From: Iris pallida
Lineage: Eukaryota > Streptophyta > Magnoliopsida > Asparagales > Iridaceae
Length of the DNA stretch: 64,000 bases
Direction of reading: 5' to 3'
NCBI GenBank assembly: GCA_029216955.1
Contig: JANAVB010012097.1
Coordinates: 1-64,000 of the forward strand
Positions 35,640 through 46,775 of this stretch are shown here, piece after piece (the stretch's first letter is position 1; every line of letters begins with the position of its first letter). The position numbers were made by a program, and so were the translations under genes. The notes under the pieces are model-generated. The model searched no databases. It saw only the letters and a program-made list of their open reading frames with translations, and was not told the DNA's origin.

Positions 35640-35950
35640 AGATACAATCTGATAATCATATGCGTTTGTCCAAAAATCATGATACTCAGAATCCCCGCCA
35701 CGCTAGTAAGCAAGGCTGCGATAAACGGTAGAGTCCATAACAGGGGCATGTACCTCTATAATCATGTCGTCTGGAATTCTTGCTATGCCGACTAGTATAG
35801 CTGCGAGAAATTCCAAATCTCATAACCAAGATATGTACATCCGAAGTCAGGTCTCTATGTTTCCGCCACGCCAGCTAATATAGCTGCGACAAACTCTAGG
35901 TCCCATAACCAAGTAGACGTTTTACCATCCCTGTATTCCCGTCGACATAT
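35640..35950 (-). ncRNA. Conserved multi-hairpin block of element F
   Basis: On the minus strand three modules lie 5' of gag, each with a 19-nt loop: 'agctatattagctggcgtg' (stem GTTTGTCGC/GCGGAAAC, about 35896-35862), 'agctatactagtcggcata' (stem with GGAATT.../...AATTCC, about 35815-35771, 11 pairs with one mismatch) and 'agccttgcttactagcgtg' (CGC/GCG, 35720-35696). Loops resemble those in A, B and C; stems differ. Where B has a TCGT/ACGA stem, F has CGC/GCG, a paired change. Confidence 0.62.
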
Positions 35951-36251
35951 GTTATCAGAAAAATATCGTAACTCAGGCCATAAAAATTTATCTCGATAGA
36001 AAAATCAAATCAACAACGATCCAACAAAATCAAATTCAATAATCAAGGAGTGAGAGCAACAAAGCAAGGGAAATGATTCGAATCGAAGTTTAATAAGATT
36101 CTCAAGGGCCGTCCCAGGAATCTTTCAAGGAATCCTAACAGTGATTGAGTACCCTCAAAATATGTATCCTAATCCTACTGCAGGCTGTAGTGATACTCTA
36201 GTTCGAATACCACTACATAAACTCGACCTGCATGGGCCACCACTAAAAACG

Positions 36252-39200
36252 TGTCACGACCCGCACCCACTGTGAGGGTACGAGAACGTAACAACGCCCA
36301 GTCTACGCCGCAGTGTCGGCGGTAGAACGCTGTCCTAGGTCAACAATCCTCTAGCAATATATCTCTAAACAGTTAATGCTCCCCGAATGGGGTGACATAG
36401 CAGTAAACTCAATCACAACTAAGGAAGAGATAGCACGATATGAAATAGAACTCAAGAAAATAAATAGATGAAATAGTCTCAGATAATCCCAGTAATATCC
36501 AGAAGTACATGGTCTCAGATACAGAATGAAAGAATATATACAACTCTGAACTCCAAATAAAGTCTAGCTAAAACATGACTCATGACTACAAGAAATTAAG
36601 ATAAGGCCTAACTAAACTAGTCTAGGCAGTGGGGTGATGTCCTCAGCTAGACTGTCCCGTGGAAGGCATCCTCCCAGGCCTACTCCTCGTCCTCTGTAAT
36701 ATTTTTAACAGGTCCAGTCAGGACAGGAGCGAGTACAATACATCTCAACAGTTCATAGCAGGTTAGAAGATATAATCATGCAGTAAAGTAAGATACAAGT
36801 ACTGAAAGAAATGCAGTATGTAAACAGAAAGAGTAAGCTGTAATAGAAATATCTACTATAAATAGAGAACTAGCAGTGACTAGTGAGTCAGAGTACAATA
36901 TGAACATATAAATGGCCTGGGATGATTCTGATAAGACACTAAAGAATGATTCTGATAAGATACTACTGGTGTATTATTAACATGTCCAATTCTACCCCCC
37001 GTACCCCCAATCAATACACAAGGATCCAGCCAGGTTATGTTATATGATGCTATGTAACAGCCCCCGAAGGGTGGTAGACCCCGAAGGTGATAAGCCCCCG
37101 AAGGTGGTAAACCCCGAAGGTGGTACATAGTAGTCCCATAAATGGGATAAGGATTCCAGGAAAACTCTGTGATCATAAGAGTATATGTCACAAGTGATCG
37201 AAGAATCAACGAAGCATAGTGATACGCTATGTAAGTGAAACGCACAGAACATAGAGTACCCGATGCTCCCTAAGGATAACATCTCAAGGAGGGATCCATA
37301 TAGTACCAATCTGTATGACCAACGTGACAGTACAAGTAAAGTAATCTACTGCAGAAAATAATTCTAAGTAGGATATGAAATGATCAGAGAATGTACTCAC
37401 CTGTATCTGAGTGTCCAATATGAAAAGTACCGTCCAAGGAGTGGTATCTGGCTCCTAATCAGAACAGCACAAGTCACAACAAGTCTAAAATGATAAAATA
37501 AATCTCTGCTATGCATTCTACATGATTCTAGGTTAATCTAGGCCAAAGTCAACTCTTGGTCAACCCTGGTCAACCAAGAAGTCAAACCTAGGTCTACAAG
37601 TCTAACTAGGCTATACTAAGTCTAATAATGTTGTACAAGCCCTATCTAGTCTCACCAAGCTATACCACACTACCTAGGCCTATTCTTAACACAGTATACA
37701 CAAAACCTATATATAGTAATACCAAGTTATACACAATATATGGCATATACATGAACTGTATAACCCATACAACCCATGAGCATACTATCATGGCATCCCC
37801 CAATCAATACACATATGTAACCATCTCTATAAAACCATATTCATATATATAGGAACATACATCACAATGTATCTATTAACCTACTTATATAAATACATTG
37901 CATTATATATAGACACATATATTAGAGGTTCATTAATGTACTCTACATTAGGTAGACATATAGGAAACATGAGAATTTGTATGTGGTACAACATGAATTG
38001 GTGTGTGGGTAAACAAGTGCAGCTGTGTGTGTGGAAAGATAATTAAAAGTGTGTGTGTATACAGGGCTTACCTATATATATGCAGGAATATAAACAGTGA
38101 AAGAGGGAGGAAGAGTGTATGTTATGCTGTGTGTCAACAGTGGTTATATACATGGCAGGAAAACACAAAACAGTGGAAGAAAAAGGCAGTATGTGTCAAG
38201 AGAAGTGTATGTGTAATACAAAATAGTGATCACATATACATGCAGGAATTGAAATCAGTGAAGAAGAGGACAGTGTGTGTGAGTGTTCACAGGAAGACAG
38301 TGAGCAGAAAATTAAATCAGTGAAAAGGAGAGGAGAACATGTGTGTTAGGGAACCAACAGTGTGTATACAGTGATTACCTATGTGTGCAGAAAATACCCA
38401 AAATAGTGAAGGGAACAAACAGGAAAGGAAAAACCAGTAAACATTTAAAGAGCAGTGAATGTAACATAAAGACAAGAAGACATGGACCTATTCTCAGGTT
38501 AAGAAGAAAAAGAAAAGGAAATCATTTCATTGTCCCCCCCTCCCCCTTCCCTTCAATCTCAGTTATAACTTAGTTCAATACTCAGTGAATATCAACCCAG
38601 GTATTTCCTGAACAAGGTTCAGTCCAGTTCAGTTCAGTCCCATTTGTTATTTAATCCTCAATGTAATCCACCCAAAATTGACTCATAACTAGACAACATA
38701 TAGAAGTATAGATTAGAGTTCATAAAAATGTATTAACAGTGATTGATAGGTTAATTTATTCAGGCAAAACTAAATTAAGAAAAATTGGAAGCTTTGACAG
38801 GAATTTCAATAACAGTTAACATTGAAATTGAAACCAACTCATCACCCAAAATCTCATACTCACAACCCACAGTCCATTTTTGAATGTAAACACTTAGTTA
38901 ACATGTATATTGATATGTAGGGATCAATTTAATTGAAAACATGGCAAAACAGGGAATTAATAAGTTGGAAAACCATTAGGAATCACAGTATCAGTTGGGT
39001 ATTGTAAAACAGTTTATTTATCCATTCAATCCAATATTCCACATAAAAACTCGACTTAATCATGTAAACCAAAACTATCTACATATCATCAGACATATTA
39101 GGATCCATATTAACAAGTTAAAACAGGAATTAAACCAATAGGAATCGAATGAAACAGAAACCAAAAACCAGTGCACAGAACACACAGACCCTCTCCCCGT

Positions 39201-40681
39201 GCACACGAGATTTCGTGTCCGACACAACACTATCTGACACGAGGCTTGGGGAGTGTCATGACAGACACTGCCCCTTGCTCAGTGTCAAAAATCAGGCACT
39301 CTAGTGCCCTGTGCAGCCTGCACGAGCACGCTGGTAGCAGGGGAGCTACAGTGCTCGTGCGCGCACATCGAACCCGCGTGTACACGAGTCTCCCACGACT
39401 CGACACGACACAGAAAACAATATACGACACTCGACACCTCTAAGCAAACCCTAGTACTATTTTCCTATTCAAATACTTCCCTGAAATTCGAACGAAGTGT
39501 CCTTGAGACATTTCGTCGAACACCCTATTCAACCCACTGGTACGTGTCCGATATGGACACAAAACGGATTCAAAACCTAGGGTTAGCCTATCCTATAGTT
39601 AGGGTAGGGCTAGGGCCTTCCTAAAATGATTTTAAACAGGATTTAAATGGAGTATATGAAGTTATACCTATTGATGAACAAGCTCCTTCAATAACCCAAT
39701 GGAAAGATTCCTCAAGCCACCCAAAATCTCACAAATTATTGTTTCCCTACAAACAACCAATACCAGCAGCAAGAGGATTAATTTTAGGTCCTAATGAAAT
39801 TGGTTTGGGGAAGAAAGGAATTAAAATGAATTTTATATGAATTTTGGAAGATGGAACTCACCTCTTTCCTTAGAACTTTGGATAAACCCTAAAAGAGGCT
39901 AGCCCTAAAATCTATGAGGGATTTTATAGGGGGGCTGACCTAGTTGGCCGGCCATGATGGCTAGGTTGGGGTTTCTAGGTGGTATCCTATGGCTAGGAAT
40001 GAATCAAGGGGTATTGAGTGGTCTAGAACAAAGGGTTGTTTTCTAGTCTTAAACAAACTCACTTAAACTTAACTAACTTGACTTAAACCATAATCCAACC
40101 CATCTAATTCTCCAAATGGCTAACTAAAATTAGCTATGACCAAACTAGGTTAGGGTTTGAACTAGGTTGGCTAGTCCTATTAGGTTAAGTCACAAAATGA
40201 CTTGTGAAACCACAAGTCATTTCTCAACCCATTTAATTTCTAATTTCTTAAGCCAATTTCTAATGAATCTAAACCCACTAACTTAAGTCATGCTAGGTTA
40301 GACTAAAGTCACTTAGCCTAACCAAGTCCAACTAACTAGGGTTAGTTCCTAGGTTTGTCTACAAGGGTCAAGACTAGTCAAAGTCAACCTAATCTAAACA
40401 ATTCCAAAATAATTCCTAAAAATTCCCATAAATTCAAATAAATTCTAATAAATCAAATAACCCCAAAATGTCTAAATACCCTAATCACATGGCTAGGCTC
40501 TATGGTAGACAGTCTTTACGGTTCACTAGCAAAATACCTAAAATCTCTAGTCATGAATTTTTAAATAGTTTAAAAATAATTAAAAATCACTAAAAATCAT
40601 AATATAAAATAAATATCATTAATTAATAAATATAATTACAAAATTTCAAAATTACCCTCTTCTAGAAAATTGGGTGTTACA
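36252..40681 (-). repeat. Element F 5' LTR (4.43 kb)
   Basis: Begins on plus as 'tgtcacgacccgcaccc' and ends 'gggtgttaca'. Read on minus, it has the TATA box (39928-39919), a GACAC-rich zone (about 39600-39170), purine-rich and GT-rich low-complexity sequence (about 38570-37990), four TTGAC words (about 37590-37545), a 'ccccgaaggtggta' minisatellite, the conserved core (about 37027-36995), an inverted repeat with 11 of 12 pairs (36976-36987, 36902-36913) and a duplicated 'tcttatcagaatcat'. No gene. Confidence 0.93.
37061..37125 (-). repeat. Minisatellite 'ccccgaaggtggta' in F LTR
   Basis: Four units of 15-19 bases on the plus strand ('cccccgaagggtggtag', 'ccccgaaggtgataag', 'cccccgaaggtggtaa', 'ccccgaaggtggtac'). 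It lies beside the conserved core, like the different repeats in B, C and E. Confidence 0.88.
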
Positions 40682-41928
40682 AGCGGTCCATAAAGGTTAT
40701 CCTAATCTATTACTTACACCATCGATGTACCAATGAGTAGTAGATCCACAAAATATCATTCAAATTTATTACCCGCACCATCAGTGCGCAGAAGGGTAAT
40801 AGGTCCATTAAACTCATCCTAATCTATTACTCGCACCGTCGGTGCACAAAAAGGGTAATAGGTCCACAAAATTCTCCAACGGGAAAAACAACTACGTCCA
40901 TATTACCTCTGAGTTGTTTTTCTGTCCATCACAAACAAACCACCCAATACATAGAATTTCTATGTTAATAGCACCTCTGAGTTGTTCTGTGTATCCCTAT
41001 TAAGCCTACTCCTACCATGTCCTCATTACCTCTGAGTAGGGAGGCTCTACTTCAGACCCATATTTACCATGTCCTCATTACCTCTGAGTAAATATGTTGG
41101 TTTTCTCTCCACTTATTATTCGTACTCGCACCGCTAGTACACAAAAAGGATAATAGGTCGACAAATGTCCTCTGTTGACCACAAATGTTGTATTAGGTCC
41201 TCTAGTACATGTACCCCTTTTTCACAATCATATGCTTCTGGAACTCAGTTGTTCCGTGGCATTCATTACCCGTTACGTAGAACTTCCACGTCCATATTAC
41301 CTCTGAGTTGTTCTATGTATCCTCATTAGGCCCACTCCTACCACGTCTTCATTACCTCTGAGTAGGAAGGCTCTACTTTAGACCCATATTTACCACGTCC
41401 TCATTACCTCTGAGTAAATATGTTAGTTTTCTCTCCACTTATTATCTGTACTCGCACCCCAGTATATAAAAAGGATAATAGGTCCACAAATGTCCTCTGT
41501 TGGCCACAAATGATGTATTAGGTCCTCTAGTACATGCACCCCTTCTTCACAATCATATGCTTCTGGAACCCAGTTGTTCTGTGGCATTCATTACCCGTTA
41601 TGTAGAACTTTTACATCCATATTACCTCTGAGTTGTTCTATGTATTCTCGTTCGAGTTCACTCCTACCATGTCTATATCACCTCTGAGTAGGAAAGCTCT
41701 ACCATCAACCTTATATTTACCACGTCCATATCACCTCTGAGTAAATATGTTGGTTCTCTCACTCAACTTATTATCTGTACCTAAAACCAAGGTACGCCAA
41801 GGATGATAAGTCCACATAAAATTCCCAACGTAAGTACCCAAATCTATCACGTCCATGCTACCTCTGATAGGATTGCCACACCTAAACAACTCTACTTTCC
41901 ATGCTTCTTATTCAAAGTATTCCAAATT
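40682..41928. repeat. Array of hairpins with near-constant 20-nt loop; about 330-bp higher-order unit
   Basis: At least fifteen inverted repeats follow one another. Seven share a 20-nt loop of the form CACGTCCTCATTACCTCTGA: GAAAAACAAC/GTTGTTTTTC (40883-40922), CCTAC/GTAGG (41011-41040, 41337-41366, 41663-41692), CATATTTAC/GTAAATATG (41059-41096, 41385-41422) and ATATTTAC/GTAAATAT (41713-41748). TAGAAC/GTTCTA arms (41278-41315, 41603-41640) enclose a related 26-nt loop. A second type nests a GCACC/GGTGC or GTACT/AGTAC stem inside CTATTAC/GTAATAG-like arms (40824-40861, 41114-41155, 41766-41811). The set recurs with periods of about 326 and 335 bases. No coding frame. Not recognised as a known element. 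Confidence 0.75.
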
Positions 41929-42256
41929 TACAATTTGAAAACTTTGAAGGGGGTCTTGTAGAAGCATGAAAAATATTGTTTTTAATCCCACATCAGAAAG
42001 GAGAAGAAGAAAGGTCTCACTCCATTCTATAAATAGAGCCCCCTTGCCTCCTTTGAAAAGGGCACCAACTTTCCTTCCCTCCTTCCAACTTGGACTCTTC
42101 CTACTACGCACCTTCGGGTGCTAAATCGAAGAAGTCTAGGGCAGTGCGGGCTCAACAAGCCCAGTCAACTGTCCAAGCTGCTGACCATCAACGGAATCGT
42201 TAACTGTTATACGGGCTTCTGATGGAAAGTTATACAGAACCACCCCCGTCCAATCC
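41929..42256 (+). promoter_or_regulatory. Promoter-like stretch with snRNA-type USE and TATA box
   Basis: ATCCCACATCA (41985-41995) differs in the last base from the plant snRNA upstream element RTCCCACATCG. TATAAATA lies at 42028-42035, with 32 bases between, close to the spacing known for Pol II snRNA genes. The sequence after it (from about 42058) is not a U1, U2, U4, U5 or U6 RNA that I recognise. A similar 'CCCACATCGG' word also occurs in LTRs of some plant retroelements, so this may be an old LTR. G interrupts it at 42257. Confidence 0.4.
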
Positions 42257-45200
42257 TGTCACGACCCGATCCCAAATTGTTGGGTCGAATCAGATCATGC
42301 CCAACCTGCACCATTGTGAGACGACGGCAGTAATAAGCTGTTTCCACTTGCAGGTAATCTCAACAACAACTAAATATTTGTCACAACTTTAATATTTCGA
42401 ATATTTAAAAAGTTTAATTTGTCCAACACAGAAAGATACAACTGATAATAAGATACTGAAATAATAGTTCAACTCCAACACAAAGAAAACTAGAATTAAA
42501 CAACAACTATCTAGATAGCCGACTCATCAGCCTCGGGATCAACATCCTCTACGTGAGACTCTAGAAGCACCGCAGGGTAAAGCACTGGATCATAATAGCT
42601 ATTATACAGTAGCTCAGCCTCATCAATATTACCTATAGGGGGTGGGGGATCCAGTCAGGAAAGGAGCAAAGTACAATTATGAAAATCTAACAATTCAAAT
42701 AATAATGAAATATTTGCAATCTTAAAAGTTTGAAATACTTGAACAATATTTTCCATATAATTTTCCAACAATTGAAAACAATGTGATTTGAATAGGTAAT
42801 GTATATGACCGGCTTGGGATATACAATAGTATCCTAGGGATACGATACGGCTTATCCCCGTATGTAAGAGGGGTAAGCTCACACAATTATGCAATATGAA
42901 GGTATTGGTCATAAAACACTACACTACTCCCCCAATATCCCACAATCAATAACAGTCAATACTCTAGGAGAGAGTTCCATGTAGCAAAATGTGGTTTAAG
43001 CATGCAAATTAATAATTACTAATTAAATTGCCGAATAAACATAACCGTACTTGCCTTGGTTTATGACTGGATTGGAAATTGGTACCGGGAAAGTCAAACT
43101 CGTCCTCGAAATCCTACAGTTGAGAATCCCGTCTTAGAATTATATTTGAACCATATCTAGGTGTGCTAGTTACAATCTCTAAAAGAAGATCCTAATCAAA
43201 TTTAAGTTTGTTAAAATTGTTCTATTGGAACACGTTTATCGTTGCGAAGTAAAAGTTAATTTAATATTTTATTTTAAAAAAATGGTAGTTACATGTTATT
43301 TGGCAAAACTTGGTATTTTTATAATATATATATATAACTAGTCTTTTTTTTTAATGAGAAATCATGAATTTGTTAAATTACAAACTTGTAATTTTACTAT
43401 CTATTTATTGTGAGAAAATCTTATAAATTTTCTATATCAAAAATAATATTCATTTAATATTTTACACGTCTACGACAAAACCAACAAAACCAGAAAAGAA
43501 AGTTAAAAATCTACGCTACACAAATACAGGGCCACAGAAATAAAGATAAAAACTGGGCATATGCCCTTACAAATTATTACATAAATTAATTAATAAAATA
43601 CTGGTGAACTCTGAACGCCGGGAAGCAGTCCATTCAGCAGGCCGAGGCCCTGTACCGAAATAATTTTGGCTAGTAACATGCTCTAAATAATAATTTAATT
43701 ATTATTTATAAAAATAGGTGTCTCAGACTTGGTCATAAAACATCATGTTGTATTTTAGCTTATGCCTCAACGTTCGAAAATGTCGGTTTCGTTTGCATTT
43801 CGCTAGGGCCCATAGACCGTTACGGTCGTCGCCCGAAGGTGATATATAATCCACAAAACCAACAAACCCAATTGTTTTACAAAGACCGAAGTTTGGGAAA
43901 AATAGATTTATTCGAAACTTTATAGAAATCTTTTTTTAAAATATTTTCTAAATATTTGGGCAGCACCTCCTCTGTAATTAGGATAACCCAATCATGGGAT
44001 GATACTAACCAACACCAAGATAACTATCCCAACCCAGGGAACACAAATCTCTAACCAAAATATCCAATCCAAATATGGATATTTATTCCAAAACCAAAAT
44101 TTATAATCACAGCACAAATATATAACCAATACCACAGAACCCTTCCGAATAAAATTTGAAAAAAACTCGAATAACACAGAACCATTTTAAGATGAATAGT
44201 CACAGAACTAAAACGAGATAGTTTCGAAAAAATTCGAACTTTAACTCGAATATTCTGAGAAACCACAGAAACCAAGAACAAACCAACCAAAGACTTTTTC
44301 GAAATGAATTTCAGAAAGTTTGAAATCACCAACGCAATAATTCGAAAATCGAATCCCATAGCAGGATCGGGACCGCGTCATCATCAACACTATGGGAGGG
44401 ACACAGGGACATGGAAATATATCTCGGATGCTCGGCTAGAGCTCTCAGATGAAAAAATGGAGAAAACGAGGTCCCGAGAACTCAGAATAATCCAGAACAC
44501 GCGAACAACGGGGCACGGCCACGGAAACAGCAGATCGGAACGCGCAAAACGCTATGGACAGTGGGTTGGGGCACCGGACAGCCGCGGGGACAGGGCTCAG
44601 GCCGGAGGGGCGCGTGCAGGGGGCGGTCGACCAGTGGCTGGCGGTCTGTCTGGGCCGCGGGCAGCTCGGAGACAACGACGAAGGCCATTCGGGTCGGGAT
44701 CAGCACCGGTTGGGGTCGACGGTGAGGAGCTGGCACGGGAACAGCGGCGGAAGGCCACTAGGGTCGAGGCTCGCCTGAGCTCGAGTCGCCGGAAGAAATT
44801 TGGGGGTTAGGAATTTGGAGAGAATAGTTGAGGATGAAGGATGGAAAGTGGAGAAGAAGATGGGGGTCTTTATAGGGGTAAGGAGCTAGGGTTACGGGAA
44901 GGAAGGGGCGTGCCGGTTTCGGAAGAGGGAAGGGCTCGAGCGTTCGGGAATGGGTCGGCTGAAGAGTAACGGAAGGGAGATGAAGAAATGAGAAAAAAAA
45001 TTCTGGAGAGGAATAATAAAGAATTTCTTTTAAAAGAAATATAGTATATAAATGATAACAAATAACTTTAAAAGATGAAAACCCTATATTGGTTTCGGTT
45101 TCAAAATTGGATCGAGACGGGTTCGGGATGGGTCAGGCCAAATAAATTCCATGGATAATAAAAAAAATTTAAAAACAACTTTCCTAAATTAACAATTTAA

Positions 45201-45278
45201 TAATGATAATAATAATAATTTAGCAAAAAAATTATCCAATTAATTAAAATAATGATACCGAAATTTACGGGTTTCACA
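42257..45278 (-). repeat. Element G 3' LTR
   Basis: On plus it begins 'tgtcacgacccgatccc' and ends 'gggtttcaca', next to the reverse complement of the purine tract (45279-45320). The first 800 bases match 50203-51054. It includes TATGACC/GGTCATA (42804-42810, 42907-42913) with an inner GCTTATCCCC/GGGGTAAGC stem (42850-42878). A GC-rich island is at about 44350-44960. The 168-codon plus frame at 44304-44810 lies in this island and is not recognised. Confidence 0.92.
44869..44874 (-). promoter_or_regulatory. TATA box of element G LTR
   Basis: TATAAA on the minus strand, about 404 bases into the LTR, followed by a CT-rich leader ('cttcttctccactttcc'). Confidence 0.55.
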
Positions 45279-45336
45279 ACCTTCCCTCCTTAGGAAATTT
45301 CGTTCTCGAAATTAAAAGATAGGGTTAGGAATTACC

Positions 45337-45600
45337 TCATGTCTCAAATAGATACGGATACTGCTCCCGCATCTCGTCTTCTCGCTCCCAGGTAGACTCG
45401 CCTGGGGAATTGTGTCGCCACATAACTCTGACTATGGGCGTCACCGAGTTTCTAGTTTTTTTCTCACCTCTGTCTAAAATCGCCACTAGCTTCTCCGGTA
45501 CTGTGAGGTTGGGCCCAATTTCCAGCTCCGAATGGTCTAAGATGTGGCTCGGGTCCGGAATGTAGCGCCTGAGCTGTGAAACGTGGAAGACGTTGTGCAC
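45337..45600 (-). pseudogene. Chromodomain end of G pol
   Basis: The 87-codon frame starts in the integrase C-terminus ('VFHVSQLRRYIPDPSHIL'), then 'VPEKLVAILDR' and 'VMWRHNSPGESTWEREDEMR', ending 'YPYLFET'. The W..E.TWE.E..M pattern is the chromodomain found at the end of Tekay-type integrases, which directs integration to particular chromatin marks. This part itself is unbroken. Confidence 0.88.
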
Positions 45601-46760
45601 ACCATCAAGATTAGCTGGTAGAGCTAATCGATACGCTACTTCTCTGACTCAGCTCAAAACTTTGAATGGGTTGATGTATCTGGGACTAAGCTTTCCTGCT
45701 CTGTCGAATCTGATAGTTCCTCTGGTAGGGGAAATCTTGACGAAGATACTATCTCCTGTTTTGAACTCCAGTGGTCGGCGACTGCTATCGGCCCAATGCT
45801 TCTGTCTGTCCTGAGAAATCCTGAGTTTGTCTCTAATCACCTTTACCTTCTATGCTACATCGGTCACCATCTCAGGTCCAAGCAATACTCTTTCTCCTAC
45901 GTCGTCCCAAGCAAGTGGAGTACGACAACGACGTCCATAGAGTGCCTCGAACGGAGTCATACCGATGCTAGCTTGGTAACTGTTGTTATAGGAGAACTCT
46001 ACCAAGTACAAGTGGTCTTCCCAAGACCCTCCAAATTCCAAGACGTAAGATCTCAGCTTGTCTTATAGCGTCTGGATGGTTCTCTCCGATTGTCCGTCAG
46101 TCTGGGGATGGTAGGCGGTGCTGAACTTCAATTGTGTTCCCAGACTTCCATGCAAGCTCTTCCAAAAATAAGAGGTGAATCTGGTATCTCTATCAGATAC
46201 GATACTTATCGTAACTTCATGAATCCGGTAGATATGCTGCATGTACAGTGCTGTCAACTTCTCGGTGGATAGACCAACCTTGAAGGGGATAAAGTGAGCT
46301 GACTTCGTCAGTCGGTCCACAATAACCCAAATGGCGTCCTTTTCTCCTTGGGATCGAGGCAGTCCTGACACAAAGTCCATCGTTATGTGTTCCTATTTCC
46401 ACTTTGGGATGTTTAGCGGCTACAATAGTCCTACGGGTCTCTGTATGCTAGCTTTCACTTGTGGACAAATTAAGCATCTAGCCACATATCTGGATACGTC
46501 CTTCTTTATTCTGTACCACCATACTACAGTATGCATATCCCGATACATTTTATTAGCTCCTAGATATATAAAATATTATGACTAGTGAGCTTCTTGCATC
46601 AGCTCATTCCTCAGTTCGCCAGTTGGTACGCAAAGCCTTATACCATGCCTCAATGCTCCGTTGCTGGCGATTGAGAATCCTTCAAGTGTTCCTGCCAGCA
46701 CTTGATCTCTGAGTTTGCAAAGCGTCTCATCTTAAATTGTGTCTCCTTGACTTTGTCCAT
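45601..46760 (-). pseudogene. Integrase of element G
   Basis: The HHCC zinc region is at about 46600-46440: 'EAH', then two stops, a Tyr where the second His belongs, and 'CLIC' intact. The catalytic core (46390-46060) keeps all three acidic residues in 'MDFVSGLP', '[10 protein letters not shown]' and '[11 protein letters not shown]'. A stop follows 'TIQTL'. The C-terminal part (46041-45850, 45840-45649) includes 'YNNSYQASIGMTPFEALYG' and 'GRRCRTPLAW', with stops at about 45847 and 45646. The enzyme would insert the cDNA; here it cannot be made in one piece. Confidence 0.88.
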
Positions 46761-46775
46761 CAGACTTGAACGCAC

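Larger units (their letters stand above)
32700..40681 (-). mobile_element. Element F: non-autonomous mini-gag retrotransposon, 3' LTR truncated
   Basis: Minus strand. The 5' LTR is 36252-40681, the interior 34378-36251, and the 3' LTR 32700-34377. The last matches only 39004-40681 of the 5' LTR, with equal length (1678 b), so its 3' half is deleted. The LTR start ('tgtaacacccagttttc' read on minus) is close to A's, so F and A are sister families. The interior has leader, hairpin block, mini-gag and purine tract in that order. No target duplication can be checked because the left end is missing. Confidence 0.92.

Noticed and set aside
40682..41928. Possible CRISPR-like array (constant and variable parts alternate)
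   Set aside because: The variable parts are inverted repeats of each other around the constant part, the setting is a plant nuclear genome, and no cas genes exist; it is a hairpin array.
42058..42200. An snRNA gene after the USE/TATA pair
   Set aside because: The sequence does not begin like U1, U2, U4, U5 or U6 and has no Sm-site-like element that I recognise.
44304..44810. 168-codon plus-strand frame, Gly/Arg-rich
   Set aside because: It is antisense to G within its LTR GC island; no recognisable domain.
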